From Synchiropus splendidus (taxonomy: Eukaryota; Chordata; Actinopteri; Syngnathiformes; Callionymidae), in assembly GCF_027744825.2 (NCBI RefSeq), contig NC_071336.1, positions 15,527,501-15,591,500 of the forward strand: DNA of 64,000 bases, read 5' to 3'. Every line of letters begins with the position of its first letter. Position 1 is the first letter of the stretch. The position numbers and the translations under genes are program-made. The notes beneath the pieces were generated by a model. The model did no database searches. It was not told where the DNA came from and saw only the letters and a program-made list of their open reading frames with translations. This document shows positions 29,324 through 41,800 of the stretch, in pieces.

Positions 29324-29470
29324 GCAGTTAAGTCTTATCTTGAGCACCAGCAACAGTCTGTGCTGCCACGCATGTGATCATTTGTCACGCCATAAATTCA
29401 TGCCAGATTTTATGACTACTCCCAACCGATTAGCCGGCAAGACCTGGACACGAGACAAATCAGCAAAGAT
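29324..29470. repeat. Direct repeat, copy 2 (partner at 28763-28915)
   Basis: Same orientation and landmark order as copy 1 (TTAAGTCTTATCTTGAGC to AACCGATTAGCC...GCAAGAC). The sequence between the copies does not look like a transposon body. Confidence 0.65.
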
Positions 29471-30032
29471 TAACAGCTTCACTTTCCTATCAGCAGCTTC
29501 CGCATCAAAGATCAGACTTTTGATAGGAGGAAAAATAATTGTTATATTGTTGCTTTGTTGTTGGTTTCATACACAGAAACAGCAGGTGAACGAAGGTATT
29601 ACATTTTTCACATCAGAATTGTCACTGACAGATTTCAAATAATTCATTTTTTTTTTTTTGCGAATCTTGCCTTGAATATTTACTGGTTTGTATCTTTGAT
29701 GAAGAAAATGGGTTTATGTCATATGTACACGTTCTAAACAGTCCATCACTATTTTCTCCCTCCAGCGTGAATTATAGCATCTTTTTGTCTGTGCCCAACC
29801 AGCTCAAAGACAGTGTCGTCTCTTTTTATAAATAAATAAATAAACAATCAAACTAATAAATGCCGTTTAATCTGGAACTTGCACGTACAACAGTTGACCA
29901 ACAGATGTCGTAAGTGCTTTGAGGAAAGAGGCGCGTCACAGCCCATTTCTCCCACCTGACAAGCATAGAAGTGGAACAAGGGCTTTCTTGAGACTGGTTC
30001 ATCCTTTAGAGTGGAGCATTGTCTTTAAACAA

Positions 30033-31075
30033 TTTGCCAAAAGCATTTGCTCACCCATCCAAATGATCAGAATCAGGTGACCTGTTCACTTGGCCTGGTC
30101 ACAGGTGCATCAAATCATGAACTTAGTTTTGACAAACATTTGTGAAAGAATGGGCCGCTCTCAGAAGCTCAGTGAATTCCAGGGTGGAACTGCCGTAGGA
30201 TGCCACCTGTGCAACAAATCCAGTCGTGAAATTTCCTCGCTCCTAAATATTCCACAGTCAAGTATCGGTTTGAAAAACGAAAATGGAAGATTTTGAGAAC
30301 AAGAGCAACTCAGCCACAAAGTGGACAGCCATGTAAACTGATAGAGAGAAAAAAAAAAAAAATGTTGTCGATGGTCCCTAACTGATGCCGGGTCGTAGTA
30401 TTAGCGCTGCCTGTGAGAGTGTGTCCACGATCAGTGAACCCTAATGGGGATGCGGAAGAGGACGGCGCCTGTTTATCGAATTTATCGTGAGATGCAGAAT
30501 TGTCATCGTCGAGATTGTGTTTGGCGGTATATATCCCATCCAGCACAGTCGATCGCTACAGAGCTTCAAACTTCACGTTGCCTTCAGATTAGCCCAAGTA
30601 CAGTACACAGAGAGCTTCATGGAATGGGTTTCCATGGCGGAGCGGCTGCATCCAAGCCATACATCACCAAGTGCACTCCAAAGTGCCGGATACAGTGGTG
30701 TAAAGCAGCTGCCACTGGACTATAAAGCTTAAAACTTTTCCATCTGGCAATCTAATGGACCAGTCTGGGTTTGGAGGATGGTACAGGAGAACGGTACATT
30801 TTGGACTGCGTTGTGCCAAGTGTGAAATTTGGTGGAGGAATAGTGGAGTGGGGTTGTTTTCCAGGAGTTGGCCTCTGCCCCTTAGTTCTAGTGAAAGGAA
30901 CTTTGAATGCTTCAGGATACCAAAACATTGTGGACTATTAAATTCTCCCAACCTTGTGGGAACAGTTTGGAGCCCAAGGTCCATAAAGACATGGATGACA
31001 GAGTCTGGTATGGATGAACTTGACTGTCCTGACCTGAACCCGATAGAACACCTCTGGGATGAATGTGTGCAGCTC
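30033..31075 (+). pseudogene. Tc1-type transposon with decayed transposase
   Basis: A long but dead Tc1 element on the plus strand. The left part (GCCAAAAGCATTTGCTCACC) matches the start of a widespread fish Tc1 family. The transposase then reads MGRSQKLSEFQGGTAVGCHL and CNKSSREISSLLNIPQSS (HTH region), a poly(A) insertion near 30350, then [69 protein letters not shown] and NPIEHLWDE (third catalytic acid). Many stops and frameshifts break it, and the stretch with the second catalytic Asp is deleted. The right terminal repeat is absent. Confidence 0.88.
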
Positions 31076-34000
31076 AGACAACAACAACACAATGAAAATC
31101 ATGTGACCAGGAGCATGTGCCTGAATATCACTCCCACCCCACACTAGCTTTGTAGGGTTAAGGGCAACCAAGCCAACCATGGTGCACCAGTCCTGGCCAT
31201 TTGACTTATGTGCTGCCAAGGACACGTCTGGAGAGGAAATGTGAGGAAGGAAGGAGGCTGGGGACGAAGTAGAAAGGCAATGAGTGATGCCTGATTGACA
31301 CACAAATGTAACACTGGACGAAACAGGAACTACTGGTGTGCATGTGACAACAAGACACAGACTTTTGATGTGTGTCGACTGCTGAGTGCTCCTCAGCTGA
31401 AAAGCTCTGAACTGTCTTCCTTGCTGCAATGTCACTGCCATCTGCTGTCCAACTGAGCGTATTCTCATCTTGTGCGTAACTTGTCTCTAAGCTAAATGTT
31501 AGACAATAATACTGGGTGAAAAGAATCCAATATGAGTGACATGCTGGCTGTGCTCTCCTGGAGTTAGTCTTTTAGAAACTGAAGAACAAGGAAGCCGAAG
31601 TGGAGCAGGTTTTCTTCGCATAAGATCACTAAAATGTCATACCCTGACTGACTAATAATAAACTGTTTAATAAAGACAATTGTGGGATCAAACCGAGTCG
31701 ATCAACTGATGAGAGACTTTTGATAAAACCAAAGCAGTAATGGAACTAAATATGACACGACTTTCATATTTTGTCCATGTGAAACATGAAGGAAAGCGAG
31801 CGGTCGGTCATGGCATAACAAAGAGGGGTAGCTGAGCAGCTTTGGGGGTGGCTTTGTGCTCTCTGGCCCCCGTTGTTGACGCTCTCGCCATGACACTTTG
31901 ACTCAGTTTTCCATGTGATGTCCTGCAGGAAAGGTTTCCTTCAGATAGGTCGCATTCTGTCAATAATAAAAATGGCAGATGATGGATGAGAAACTGGCAT
32001 GTGGATGAAACACGTCAGATGATTCGGTGGTAGACTCCACAGCTGCTCCCCATTATCCTGGACGAGGCTGAGCGGTCATCTGCTGCACAAGAGCTCTAAC
32101 TTCCTCCATGCTGGCTCGGACCATGAGACTGCTGCAGGTCAACTGGTCTTCAACAGTCAAACTTGACCTTCAATCTTCTTTCAGTTGCTCCTTGAATCTT
32201 AGCCTCTGATACTTGCTCTCCTGAGTTGACTCTATCTGAACTTGTACTGTAGGTCTGGAGGTCACGACAAAAACAATGTCCTCAAAAAAAACCTGAAAAA
32301 TAGCAAGATCATTTTCACAGTTTGACGCGGCCGCAAGTGAAGATGACTCACTTGATAAAGAGGAAGTTTGAGCGCGTTCATGCAGGTTTCTACCACACAC
32401 ATATACATTCCTGTCTCTCCGGTGCTCCAGCAGCTGTTTGTTGTTTGTGTTTGTTGTTCCGATCACCTGATTCAGCAGCGGCCTCATGATTTCAGGTGGC
32501 AACTTGGGATGACCCCGACCCGAGAGGGGCCAAATCCTCCTCAAGAAGGTAAACACGCTCATATAAGTCAGGCCCCTATGGATTCAGGGCCCCATCGCTG
32601 TGAATAAAGAGGAGCCCAAACGCGGCAGGAAGGGATGGAGCGCTCAGAGGAAACAACACATGCTGGCAGCTCGAGGGGCCCGGCAGATTGATGTGCATGT
32701 GAAACCAGTTGGCTGAAACATGGTGAGGCACTGGATGCTTTGTGTGACGTGTCTATGCTGCTGATTCATGTGTCTCAGCTGAGTCAAGGGACACTTAACT
32801 ATGTACATACTAAAGTCAGTTGAAAGAGAACTCAATTGCGGGGTGACAGGAGACTCCATTTTACTGCTAGGGATTTGAAAGTTCGGTGTCACAGGTTTAG
32901 GAAAAAGTGTTTTGACGTTCCTGGACCACCTTCTGTATCAGAGGCAGCTGTGTTCAAACCTTATCTACTGGTCGCAGCCTAAACACCACCTTTCATTTGA
33001 GATGCGTGATAACAATAATAATAAAGCACAAGTGCAAGTAAATGTTTTTTAGAAGTGGCAGCTGCAGCAGCGCTAACTTTGCTGAATGAAGAGTCTATTG
33101 ACAGCAGGAGCACGTGTCTTCGCCTTCATGGTGGCAGCAAGTGCAGGCGGACGTGGATGAGCTTCACAGAGATTTCCCGCCCAAAAAGCCCCAAACGCCA
33201 TGCTTCTCCTTTTTTTGTGTAAATGGCATCGTTTCTGCGAAACAACTTCCAGTGTTTTATCGTGGCAGAATCAAACATTTACTCGAGAAAGTTGACAAAG
33301 GCTGAAGCGGTGGAGGAGGCCCGGCAACAATGGGGCCCTTTTATAGCGTACAGTCGGGGAGAGACACGGGGAGCGGGTGGGAGGAGAAGCTGGGAGGAGA
33401 GCTGAATTAATGAATTAAAAATGTCGGGAAACAACTGCGGGTTTAAATAGCGAGGCTGACAGGAGGGCCTGCAGAAGAAAGTTCTGTCCCTCTTGGGTTC
33501 AGATGCTCATCTGATTACATAATGGCCGCGCTACTGTGAGCTGGAACCGGTACCACCAGTACCAGCGAACTGAGAGACTTTTACTGCTGCTCCATTTGTC
33601 TCCTCTTGTTTTATTGGAAGATGGATGTAGACAAGCTCCCTGATGTGAAAGAAAGAAATGGTGCTAACGTGAGCGTCTAACGTCCAGAAAAGAGGTCGAG
33701 TCAAAGTGCCATTTTTTAATAGTGAAAATCCTTTGAAGTGCTTCTTTTATGCCTCTGGTCCACTCGATCGCCTTTTGAGACAAGAGAGGTAAGAAAATCT
33801 TTTCTCTTTGACCTGTGCGCTTTTACTCCTCATGTTATACAAAAGGGGAGAAATTGAAAAATGTAAGGAAAATGTAGATAGAATTAGCTTTCTTTCCTTC
33901 TCCACACTTCTTTTTGGTGCTTTTGTGAGTTGTGATCGAAAAACAATGGCTTTCATGTGTTATATTGAACAGATCTTTGTGCTTCCCTGACTGTGTCCTT

Positions 34001-37000
34001 AAACATTTCAGTTGGTTATTCCGTCGAAACAAAGTAGAAGTGAAACAACAATCTTATAATCCACACTGACATGAATCACAGTAAAGTAAAACAGATTCAC
34101 AGCAACCCAGTGTCGGTAACTGAAACACTGCAGTCATAAAAAAAACCTCATGGCCACTTGTGTTGTTGATGTTGATGTTTACAGTTGGGTTAGTGTCGCA
34201 ATTCTGAGAAGAGGAAGTCAGATATTCATTGAAGGAGTTCAACTGTTGGCTCCTGCATTCTGCCGCACTGGAACCTTTGAATCGTTGCTATGGCAACGGT
34301 AGCTTTTGGCAGCGATATCAATGAGTTTCAACCATTGAATTGGGTAAAGTTACACATGCCATTTGGCTGTCTGAACAGGCTGGCATCAGTTTATATTTAC
34401 AAATGTTTCCAAATTTTGTTGCCGGTGTTTATTTTGTTGGTTTGTCTATCTGTCTCTCTCATGAAGTTATGATTGGATTTCAAAATAATTTTCAACAGAT
34501 GTTTATACTGGGGCATGAACCTGATTGAAAAAAAATCTAATTTTTATATTAAAATATGCTAATTATTATCATTATTTTAACTCACCACAATTAGTATTAA
34601 ATACAAAGTGATCAAATTCATGTTGAATCTGTGCACATCTGCAGTGACGAACAAACACTTTGTTGCCTGAAGTGATGACATCACTACAATGTTTGAACAA
34701 ATAATTATATAATGTTATTTTGTTGCAGCCCTAATAAGAATCCAACATAGGATTATCGTCGGATTGTTACACATTTATTTTCAACTACTGTTGGGTAGAG
34801 AAATAGCTGACTTCATGTCACAAACAAGTCAAGATGTGCAATGACAATATTGCTCTGAAAATGCATGTATTTCTTTTCTTTTTTTTTTAGATAAATAAAA
34901 CTAAACTCGTGACAGCTGGGCTCTCACCTGTACACATTTATGTCCAATATATGTGTTACTGAACATAAAGATACTGTAGATTATAGCTCTTCGGCATCAT
35001 TTGTTTGTACATAACTTTAAGAAATGTAAATTGGTAGAAATGTAAATAGTGGGTTGCAATGGACTCAGTGACATGTGATGCTAAAATGGTGAGGATGTGA
35101 TAATGTTGTAGTGAAGGGATCAGAATATTGATATTCTGTGTATATGCAATTCTTGCGCAATAGAAGGCCACGTTTGACATTAGACTCCGTGTATAACGGC
35201 AGTGAGCCTTCAGTTGTGTTGTGTCCTCCTCTGCCGTGACTTGTGTTGGTGTTTGGGCCGTTCTTTCAGCCACTAACTACCCGTCCGTCTGTGGCCGTTC
35301 ACAAGAGGTTGTGCTGCTTTCAGTCCTTTCAGGGTCGGAGTGATGGCAGTTGTTCGCTGGCGTGGACACGGACAGAGGCTCTGGCTGGAGGGATTATTTT
35401 CCTCTGGAATACCAATGAACATCTTTTGTCACCCATCTGTTTTTTTCTGCACCTTTTGCTCTGCTCCATCCACTTCTCCTCTTCTGTGAGCAGATGCTTG
35501 ATTCTCCCTCAGTTCTTCCGTAAAACCAATTATTCCCTCTCATTTCCCGCCCCCTCACACTGTCAAGCGTACTCACACACGAGCACACACCAACACACAC
35601 TTGGACGCTCTGCCCCGGCTCTTCTCTGCCCGTCTAACTTGCTCTTGCTTTCATTCACTTGTTCACCCAGTCTTATTTTTCAATGGTGCCTTTTGTCTCT
35701 TTCATCTCCCCGAAAACAAAGGATTCTTGTGCGCACAGGACAGAGAGAAGGAGGGATGCAGATTTAAACAGAGGAAGAGTTTCTGACCTCCACTCTGGTC
35801 GTGCAATCGGAGCAAAACGCCAGACAAACGCTTTGATGATGGCCACGGACAACTACAGATCTTAACTTAACCTTGAAGAAAAGAATGTGCGGAGTACACT
35901 ATGCAACACTTGTCAGCACACATTGTTATGCTTCTAAAAAGACACTGATGCTGCTAAAAATGAACACAGGACTGATTCATGAGTGCATTTATCCAGCCTT
36001 TAACTAACTAAATAAAAAAATATCACAGATCATTTATAAATAAAGGGTTGCATTACATGGATGTTAAGTTGATTTTATTTTCATATATACAGTCTTTGGT
36101 GGCTGAAAGATTTTTGCTTGAACTCACCCTGTTGCTGGGGCAGAGACCTTGAGACAACCAGACTCACATACTGTAGCCAGGTCTGGAAAGTATACAAACT
36201 AAAAGCCAAAAAGAGAGAATGTAGAGGACGTGAAGTAAAGGAAGAAGGAACGAGGTTCAGTTTTAATGGTAGTTTAGATAGATTGCTTACATTGCATTGT
36301 ACATCATGTCCTGCTGAATTATTATGTTGACTGTGACAGCCATATTGTATGATATTGATCAGCTTGACCTTTGAATTATCTTGAGTTACTTTTACTTGGT
36401 TTCAGACGGACACATTGGAATGCAGGAGATTAATGCCAAAAATGCAGAGCTAATACAAAACCTCAGTGATGTGAGAGAGTGACGGACTGTGAGCTGTTAA
36501 CTGGAGCACGAGCCCTGTCAATGTTGGCCTTGATTTTAGTCTTTGGCATTCATTTGGTGCTACATTGATACTGCGTTTAGTTAACTATACAATTATTACT
36601 ACTCAACAACACATTAAAGCTTTAAACATGAAATGACTTCTTGGCCTGAAAGTCATGCTTTGTGCTGCAGATGTGTGGTGTGTCTAGTGTCGTGGATCAA
36701 ACTAGAAACACTTCAATCATTCTGCCCTGCAAGTTAGAGGAGCATCAGCTTTAACAATGAATTGAGGATGCATTTGTGAACGGTACTGGAGGATTGTGAT
36801 CGGGTGAGTATGCACCTCAGATCAACTTGACTTTGACATTACTGTATGAGGCCCGTCAGCCCTGACTGCACCCCTTCGGATGTCAAGGAGTTGTGCCTGA
36901 ATCCATGAATCCGTTGTGTCAAGTGAGAGCATGGACATGCTATCTACAGCGACGAAGATGTTCAGGCACACCTACGGGCTTCTGGCCTGCTTGGTGTCAG

Positions 37001-38845
37001 GGTTATTTCTATGGCTTTGACATGGTTTGTGGTGGGCATCCTGCGAAAAGGCAGGCTCAGTCCAGGAGGAGGAGCTTCATCTGTGGCCCCGCAGAGAGTT
37101 ATTCCAGTGGAGAAGATGGGTGCGTCCCCAAGAGTCTGCCCTTCCACTATCACTACGGTGTCCTGGAGGGCCAGGCTTGCTTGTCTTCTGTGGCCAGATG
37201 ATGCTATATTGGCATAAACCATGAAGGCGTGGATATGGCGCAATGAAACCCACTGTTTAACTGCTTGCACTTATCCCCAGTTCTATGAATACATGCATCT
37301 ACGATGGTTGTACCGCAGATGTGTGCTTATTTTATGGGAATGGGTACACTGATCATGCGCATGTATTCAGAGAACCAGGTTTACAAGGTCGCAAACTGGA
37401 TTTTCATCTTAAACAACTTGATATACTTTATTCCATTTTAAGTTATTCTCTCAGGAAATATTTCACTTAGCATTGGTTTTTATAAGTTGATTGATTTTTA
37501 GATGGTTATGTTATTTTAAAAATAGTTATAACGGCTATACAATGAGAAAAAAAATGTATTGACAATGATGTCCTTTCGCAGCAATGATCTGCTGTGAAGA
37601 GGAACTGCAAACATTAGCCTGGAACTCGATACAAACGTTTGTTAATGTTGGCTGCCATACACGGATGTGTACTTACTCTGTGTAGGTGGGACAGTGGCAG
37701 AGTTCAATGACAGATGAAGTGGACCAATCATATGCCCCCCCACACCCCTCATCTCTCCGCTCATCTTAGTATTCTAAGCACAGACGTCAACACAGAACAC
37801 CATTCATTGACTCAGCGTGAGCTCTGGCTCTGAGCAGAGAGAGAAGGGTCAGAACGGACGAAAAGGGATGGAACGCATCTGACCGCTGCAGTTCATGGGC
37901 TTTTGTTGTTTTTTTGGGGCTATTTTTGGCTCCTGACAGCAAAAGCAGATTGAGACAAATGGGCCATTAAGGGAACAGTGTGAGAGAGAAAAGACAAAAA
38001 GGAGGACTGGTGTGGTGGCGGAAGGTAGAACGTCATCAGCAAAGAGGTGTTAGATGTGAGATCATCACCTGTGCGTATATACTTGTGCCACTAATCCATA
38101 GTTCTATAGCTTTAAGACCACACCCTGAACGTGCACCTGTCCTTGGCGGTAACCAGGGTCCTCCAGACCCACTTGTCCCTGGGTCTCCTTCCACATGCAC
38201 AGTCAACACTCAGAAGTGCAGCTAATGATGGTGGTAGACTTTTTCGTACCCATGGGGTCATTGATCTGTCCATCAGTCTGTCTCTCCCTACATTTGCCCA
38301 TCCAGCTCAAGCGTGAAAACTTCATCATTACAGCGCCACCTCGTCCATTGTCTTTGTGGCAGCCTCTGTCAAGTTCCCCGTTCATTCTCTCCAGGAAATG
38401 GCAATACATAGTTCCTGTTTTACTTTAGCTGTACACAACAGATAAGACAATTCCGAACTGTATTTTGTGGCTAAAACCTCTCCTTCTTAAGCAAGTGACA
38501 GTCATGCAAAAACGTGATGAACCCATCATGCTTTCAACGAAGAAGAGCTGAGCCGTCGGGCATAAAGGCCGCTTTTACTCTGACAGGCCCAGCTGCCCCC
38601 AGTGAAAGGAGAGCCGGGCTTAACTGGACCTCCTTTGGCAGCAGCATCACAGTCCACCTAAACACTTTCTTTCACTACTAATCTCCTCTTTTTATCCTGC
38701 TGTTCCAAGTGTCCTCCTCTGTCATTAACCTTATTCCCGTGGAGTTGGAATCTGAAAAGGCTCTTTTCCACAGACTCACCTGCTGGTATTTTGGAAGCCT
38801 CCTCTCATGCATACTGTACCTGCTTTTATCCCTTGTCTCCTGCAG
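31076..38845. other. Long non-coding region upstream of kcnj10
   Basis: No protein-coding exon is supported. Non-coding 5' exons and the promoter of kcnj10 probably lie here, because its coding exon opens with an acceptor site at 38845, but I could not place them. ORFs of 100-176 codons (minus 30938-31468, minus 32170-32562, plus 35243-35767) have no recognisable domain. A GC-richer patch lies at 36.89-37.23 kb. Confidence 0.45.
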
Positions 38846-38853
38846 TGTCCAAC

Positions 38854-41800
38854 ATGACGTCCGCAACCCCTCCGTCCTCTGAGAGCTCCTCACCTCAGAA
38901 GGTCTGCCACTCCCAGACACAGACGGAAGTCACCAAGCCTCTACTTGGCTCCCCTGTGGGCACCACTGCCACAGGTGTGGCGGCAGCAGGCGCCACGGCT
39001 CTCAGGTTAAGACGCCGTGTGCTGTCAAAAGACGGACGGAGCAACGTAAGAATTGAACATGTCAGTGGGAGAGGAGCGCTGTATCTCCGCGACCTGTGGA
39101 CAACATTTCTGGACATGCAGTGGCGATATAAGTTCTTTCTCTTCGCTGCCACATTCGCTGGGACTTGGTTTGCGTTTGGAGTGCTTTGGTATTTGGTGGC
39201 ATTAGTGCACGGGGACCTACTTGGTGAGGCCTAGCTTAGCTTCATGATGCATGAGATGTTTGTTTTGGTGTTGCAGCACCTCAGCATTTTCAGAGGTTTG
39301 CAGAGGAGTGGCAAGATGATGGAGGCTTTCTCCCACCTCTTCCAGAGTTTGACCCTCCATCCAACCACACACCCTGCGTGATGGAGGTGAAGACACTGAC
39401 AGGTGCCTTCCTCTTCTCTCTGGAGTCCCAGACTACGATCGGTTATGGCTTCCGCTGCATCACTGAAGAATGTCCAGTGGCCATCATCCTACTCATCTTT
39501 CAGCTTGTCATCACCATGGTGATGGAGATCTTCATCACAGGCACTTTCCTGGCAAAGGTGAACACATGTCGAAATTACAGCTGCTGTAAGAAAAAAATAA
39601 AATAAAAACCCTTTAAACTTTATCCATTTTCAACAGATCAAAATGTGACATTATTGCTGAAGTTCAAAGTGTTAAGTTGAAAACCACATGATGTTACGCA
39701 AAACTCCAGACTGAAACACCAGTCTGAGGAGTGCTGTCACTGTTTATGTGTGGGGATGTTTCCTTCTCTCCTTTGATCATGGGTTTGTCCTCAGACTTGA
39801 CAGTTTTATGGTCCAAAAGGAGTTTATTGTTTCAGTATGTGGCACTTCAGCAATGTATTGTGAAACCTTGTCAAACCAAACTAATTGCGTAGAAGGCATG
39901 TACTGAGTTGGTTTACGTTTAAAACTAACTTACAGGTAAAACAGATGGACATGGTTCTTTCACACTTGACCAAAGGTTTCACTTCAGCTTACACTATAGA
40001 ACACTGTAGATGACAAAAAAACCATAAGTGGTCACCTCAAGGTACAAACCAATCAATCAATATATTTATATTTATTTCTTACAAAACTCTTTGAGTATAT
40101 GGTGTGTATGTGTATCTACCATATGAAACCAGTGTTATTCATGTTGGTCTATGCAGACGAAAGTCGTGCATTGAATAACTGCAGAATGAAACGGAGCACA
40201 AACACAATCCCAGCAGCCAGTGAGTGGTGGTGCGCCACGCAGCAACTAACACTTCCCTCTTTCTTTGGGAAGCAGTAAAGTTTCGAATGGCTGCCTTAGT
40301 CATTGTTCTCCAAAACAACTTTTCGTTGCCTCAAAGCACATCTGTTATAATGTTGCCTGGATCATGTCCGTGTTTCTTCAGGTCATGGAAAGTTAAACAA
40401 CTACTAAGAAAGATTGTGTTCTACAGGTCGCTCGGCCGAAAAAGAGGGGAGAGACAGTAAAATTCAGTCAACATGCTGTGGTGTCAAACCATGAAGGTCA
40501 GCCGTGCCTGATGATTCGAGTGGCCAACATGCGTAAAAGTCTGCTGCTAGGTTGTCAGGTACGTGCAACACATTGTCATGAAGCCATTTGAAATAGTCTG
40601 ATACAGAGAACGAGGGAAGAACCAATTTCTCTGTCTCAATTTCTCTGTGACTCTGCAAAAACGACGTGGCCACATTTGTTTGCTCAACACAGAATCTTGA
40701 CTCGCAGGTGACGGGAAAGTTGCTGCAGACATCGCTCACTAAAGAAGGTGAGACAGTGAGACTGGATCAGAGGAACGTCGCCTTCCAGGTGGACACGTCC
40801 AGCGACAGCCCCTTCCTGATCATCCCCCTGACTTTCTACCATGTCATCGATGACACCAGCCCCCTGAGAGCCTGGGCTGCCAAAGGTAGAGTGAACGGTC
40901 TGTGTGTAAGGTGTAAGCCTTTCTACACAGAACGCTGACAAGGTTGTCAATCCTCACCTCTGATTCAAACAACACCTTCCCCCAACAAAAACTAACACAA
41001 AGCCACATCAACATCACACCTCATCCTTCCTGTGTAGGCTAGCGCTCTCACGTCTCAAAGGTCATACCCTCAGTGGCTGCTTTGGATTCACTCTAGATTC
41101 TAATTTCAATTCTATTAATTCTTCTTCACATTGTTGAAGTGAAATGATACATATATTCATCAGAAATCCCAGCGTTTGTAGCCCTAAAATCACTCGTGTC
41201 ATGGTGTACGCCAGTTGGCTCCCTACATTTTTACCTCGACACTCAACACATTGGCAATAAGATCCAGTGTGATTATCAACCTCAGCCTACCAACCTCAAC
41301 TGTATATGTCTCTCAAGTGAGACTTTTCATCACTAATGTAGCAAAAGAAAGAACCAAAAATACCAAGATGTGGTAGAGGTGAATGCAGACATCAGCAGGG
41401 CAACGTGATTTTATCCTTTATCCTAGTTATTTGTTTACCGTCCCTCATTCAAGATGCAGAGTAGAGTAAGCCTTTTTTAAGTTTCCCTGGTAAAGACTAT
41501 TGAAAGAACTAATAAAATAGGGCATCGACTGTCAAAAGTGTTCTTCTCCACCCTTCGTGTACGTCCTCTCTGTATGTGTCTGTAGGTGTGCTGGTATTCA
41601 CAGTCATGTGCTGCGTGCTGCGACCTCTGACTGTCCAGGGTTGGAGCAGTCCAATACTGGAGGAGCTGGTTTGTCTGGCTGGAATGCAAGTGAGAGAGGT
41701 CACCAGAGACTCCCCTCATTAGAGCACAATGGTTTACAGTCTGAGGTGCTGAGAGCAAGACTACACAGATCCTGTTTCCGCGATTCCAAGTCATTTTAAC

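Larger units (their letters stand above)
27151..30032. other. Intergenic, no gene recognised
   Basis: AT-rich DNA without exon chains. It contains a pair of diverged direct repeats (28763-28915 and 29324-29470), described separately. Three overlapping small frames near 28.2-28.45 kb on the plus strand are chance ORFs in a pyrimidine-rich stretch. Confidence 0.5.

Noticed and set aside
30938..31468. 176-codon minus-strand ORF
   Set aside because: Its first half is antisense to the decayed Tc1 transposase, and no family motif is seen in it.
32170..32562. 130-codon minus-strand ORF
   Set aside because: No recognisable motif or splice-linked partner; length is within chance expectation for 64 kb in six frames.
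35243..35767. 174-codon plus-strand ORF upstream of kcnj10
   Set aside because: Compositionally biased (Ser, Leu, Phe, Cys from pyrimidine-rich DNA), no recognisable domain and no flanking exons.
39277..39557. Using 39277 as the main start of kcnj10 exon 2
   Set aside because: It inserts 23 residues in the extracellular loop, whereas the acceptor at 39345 gives the conserved DPPxNHTPC loop exactly. Kept only as a possible alternative.
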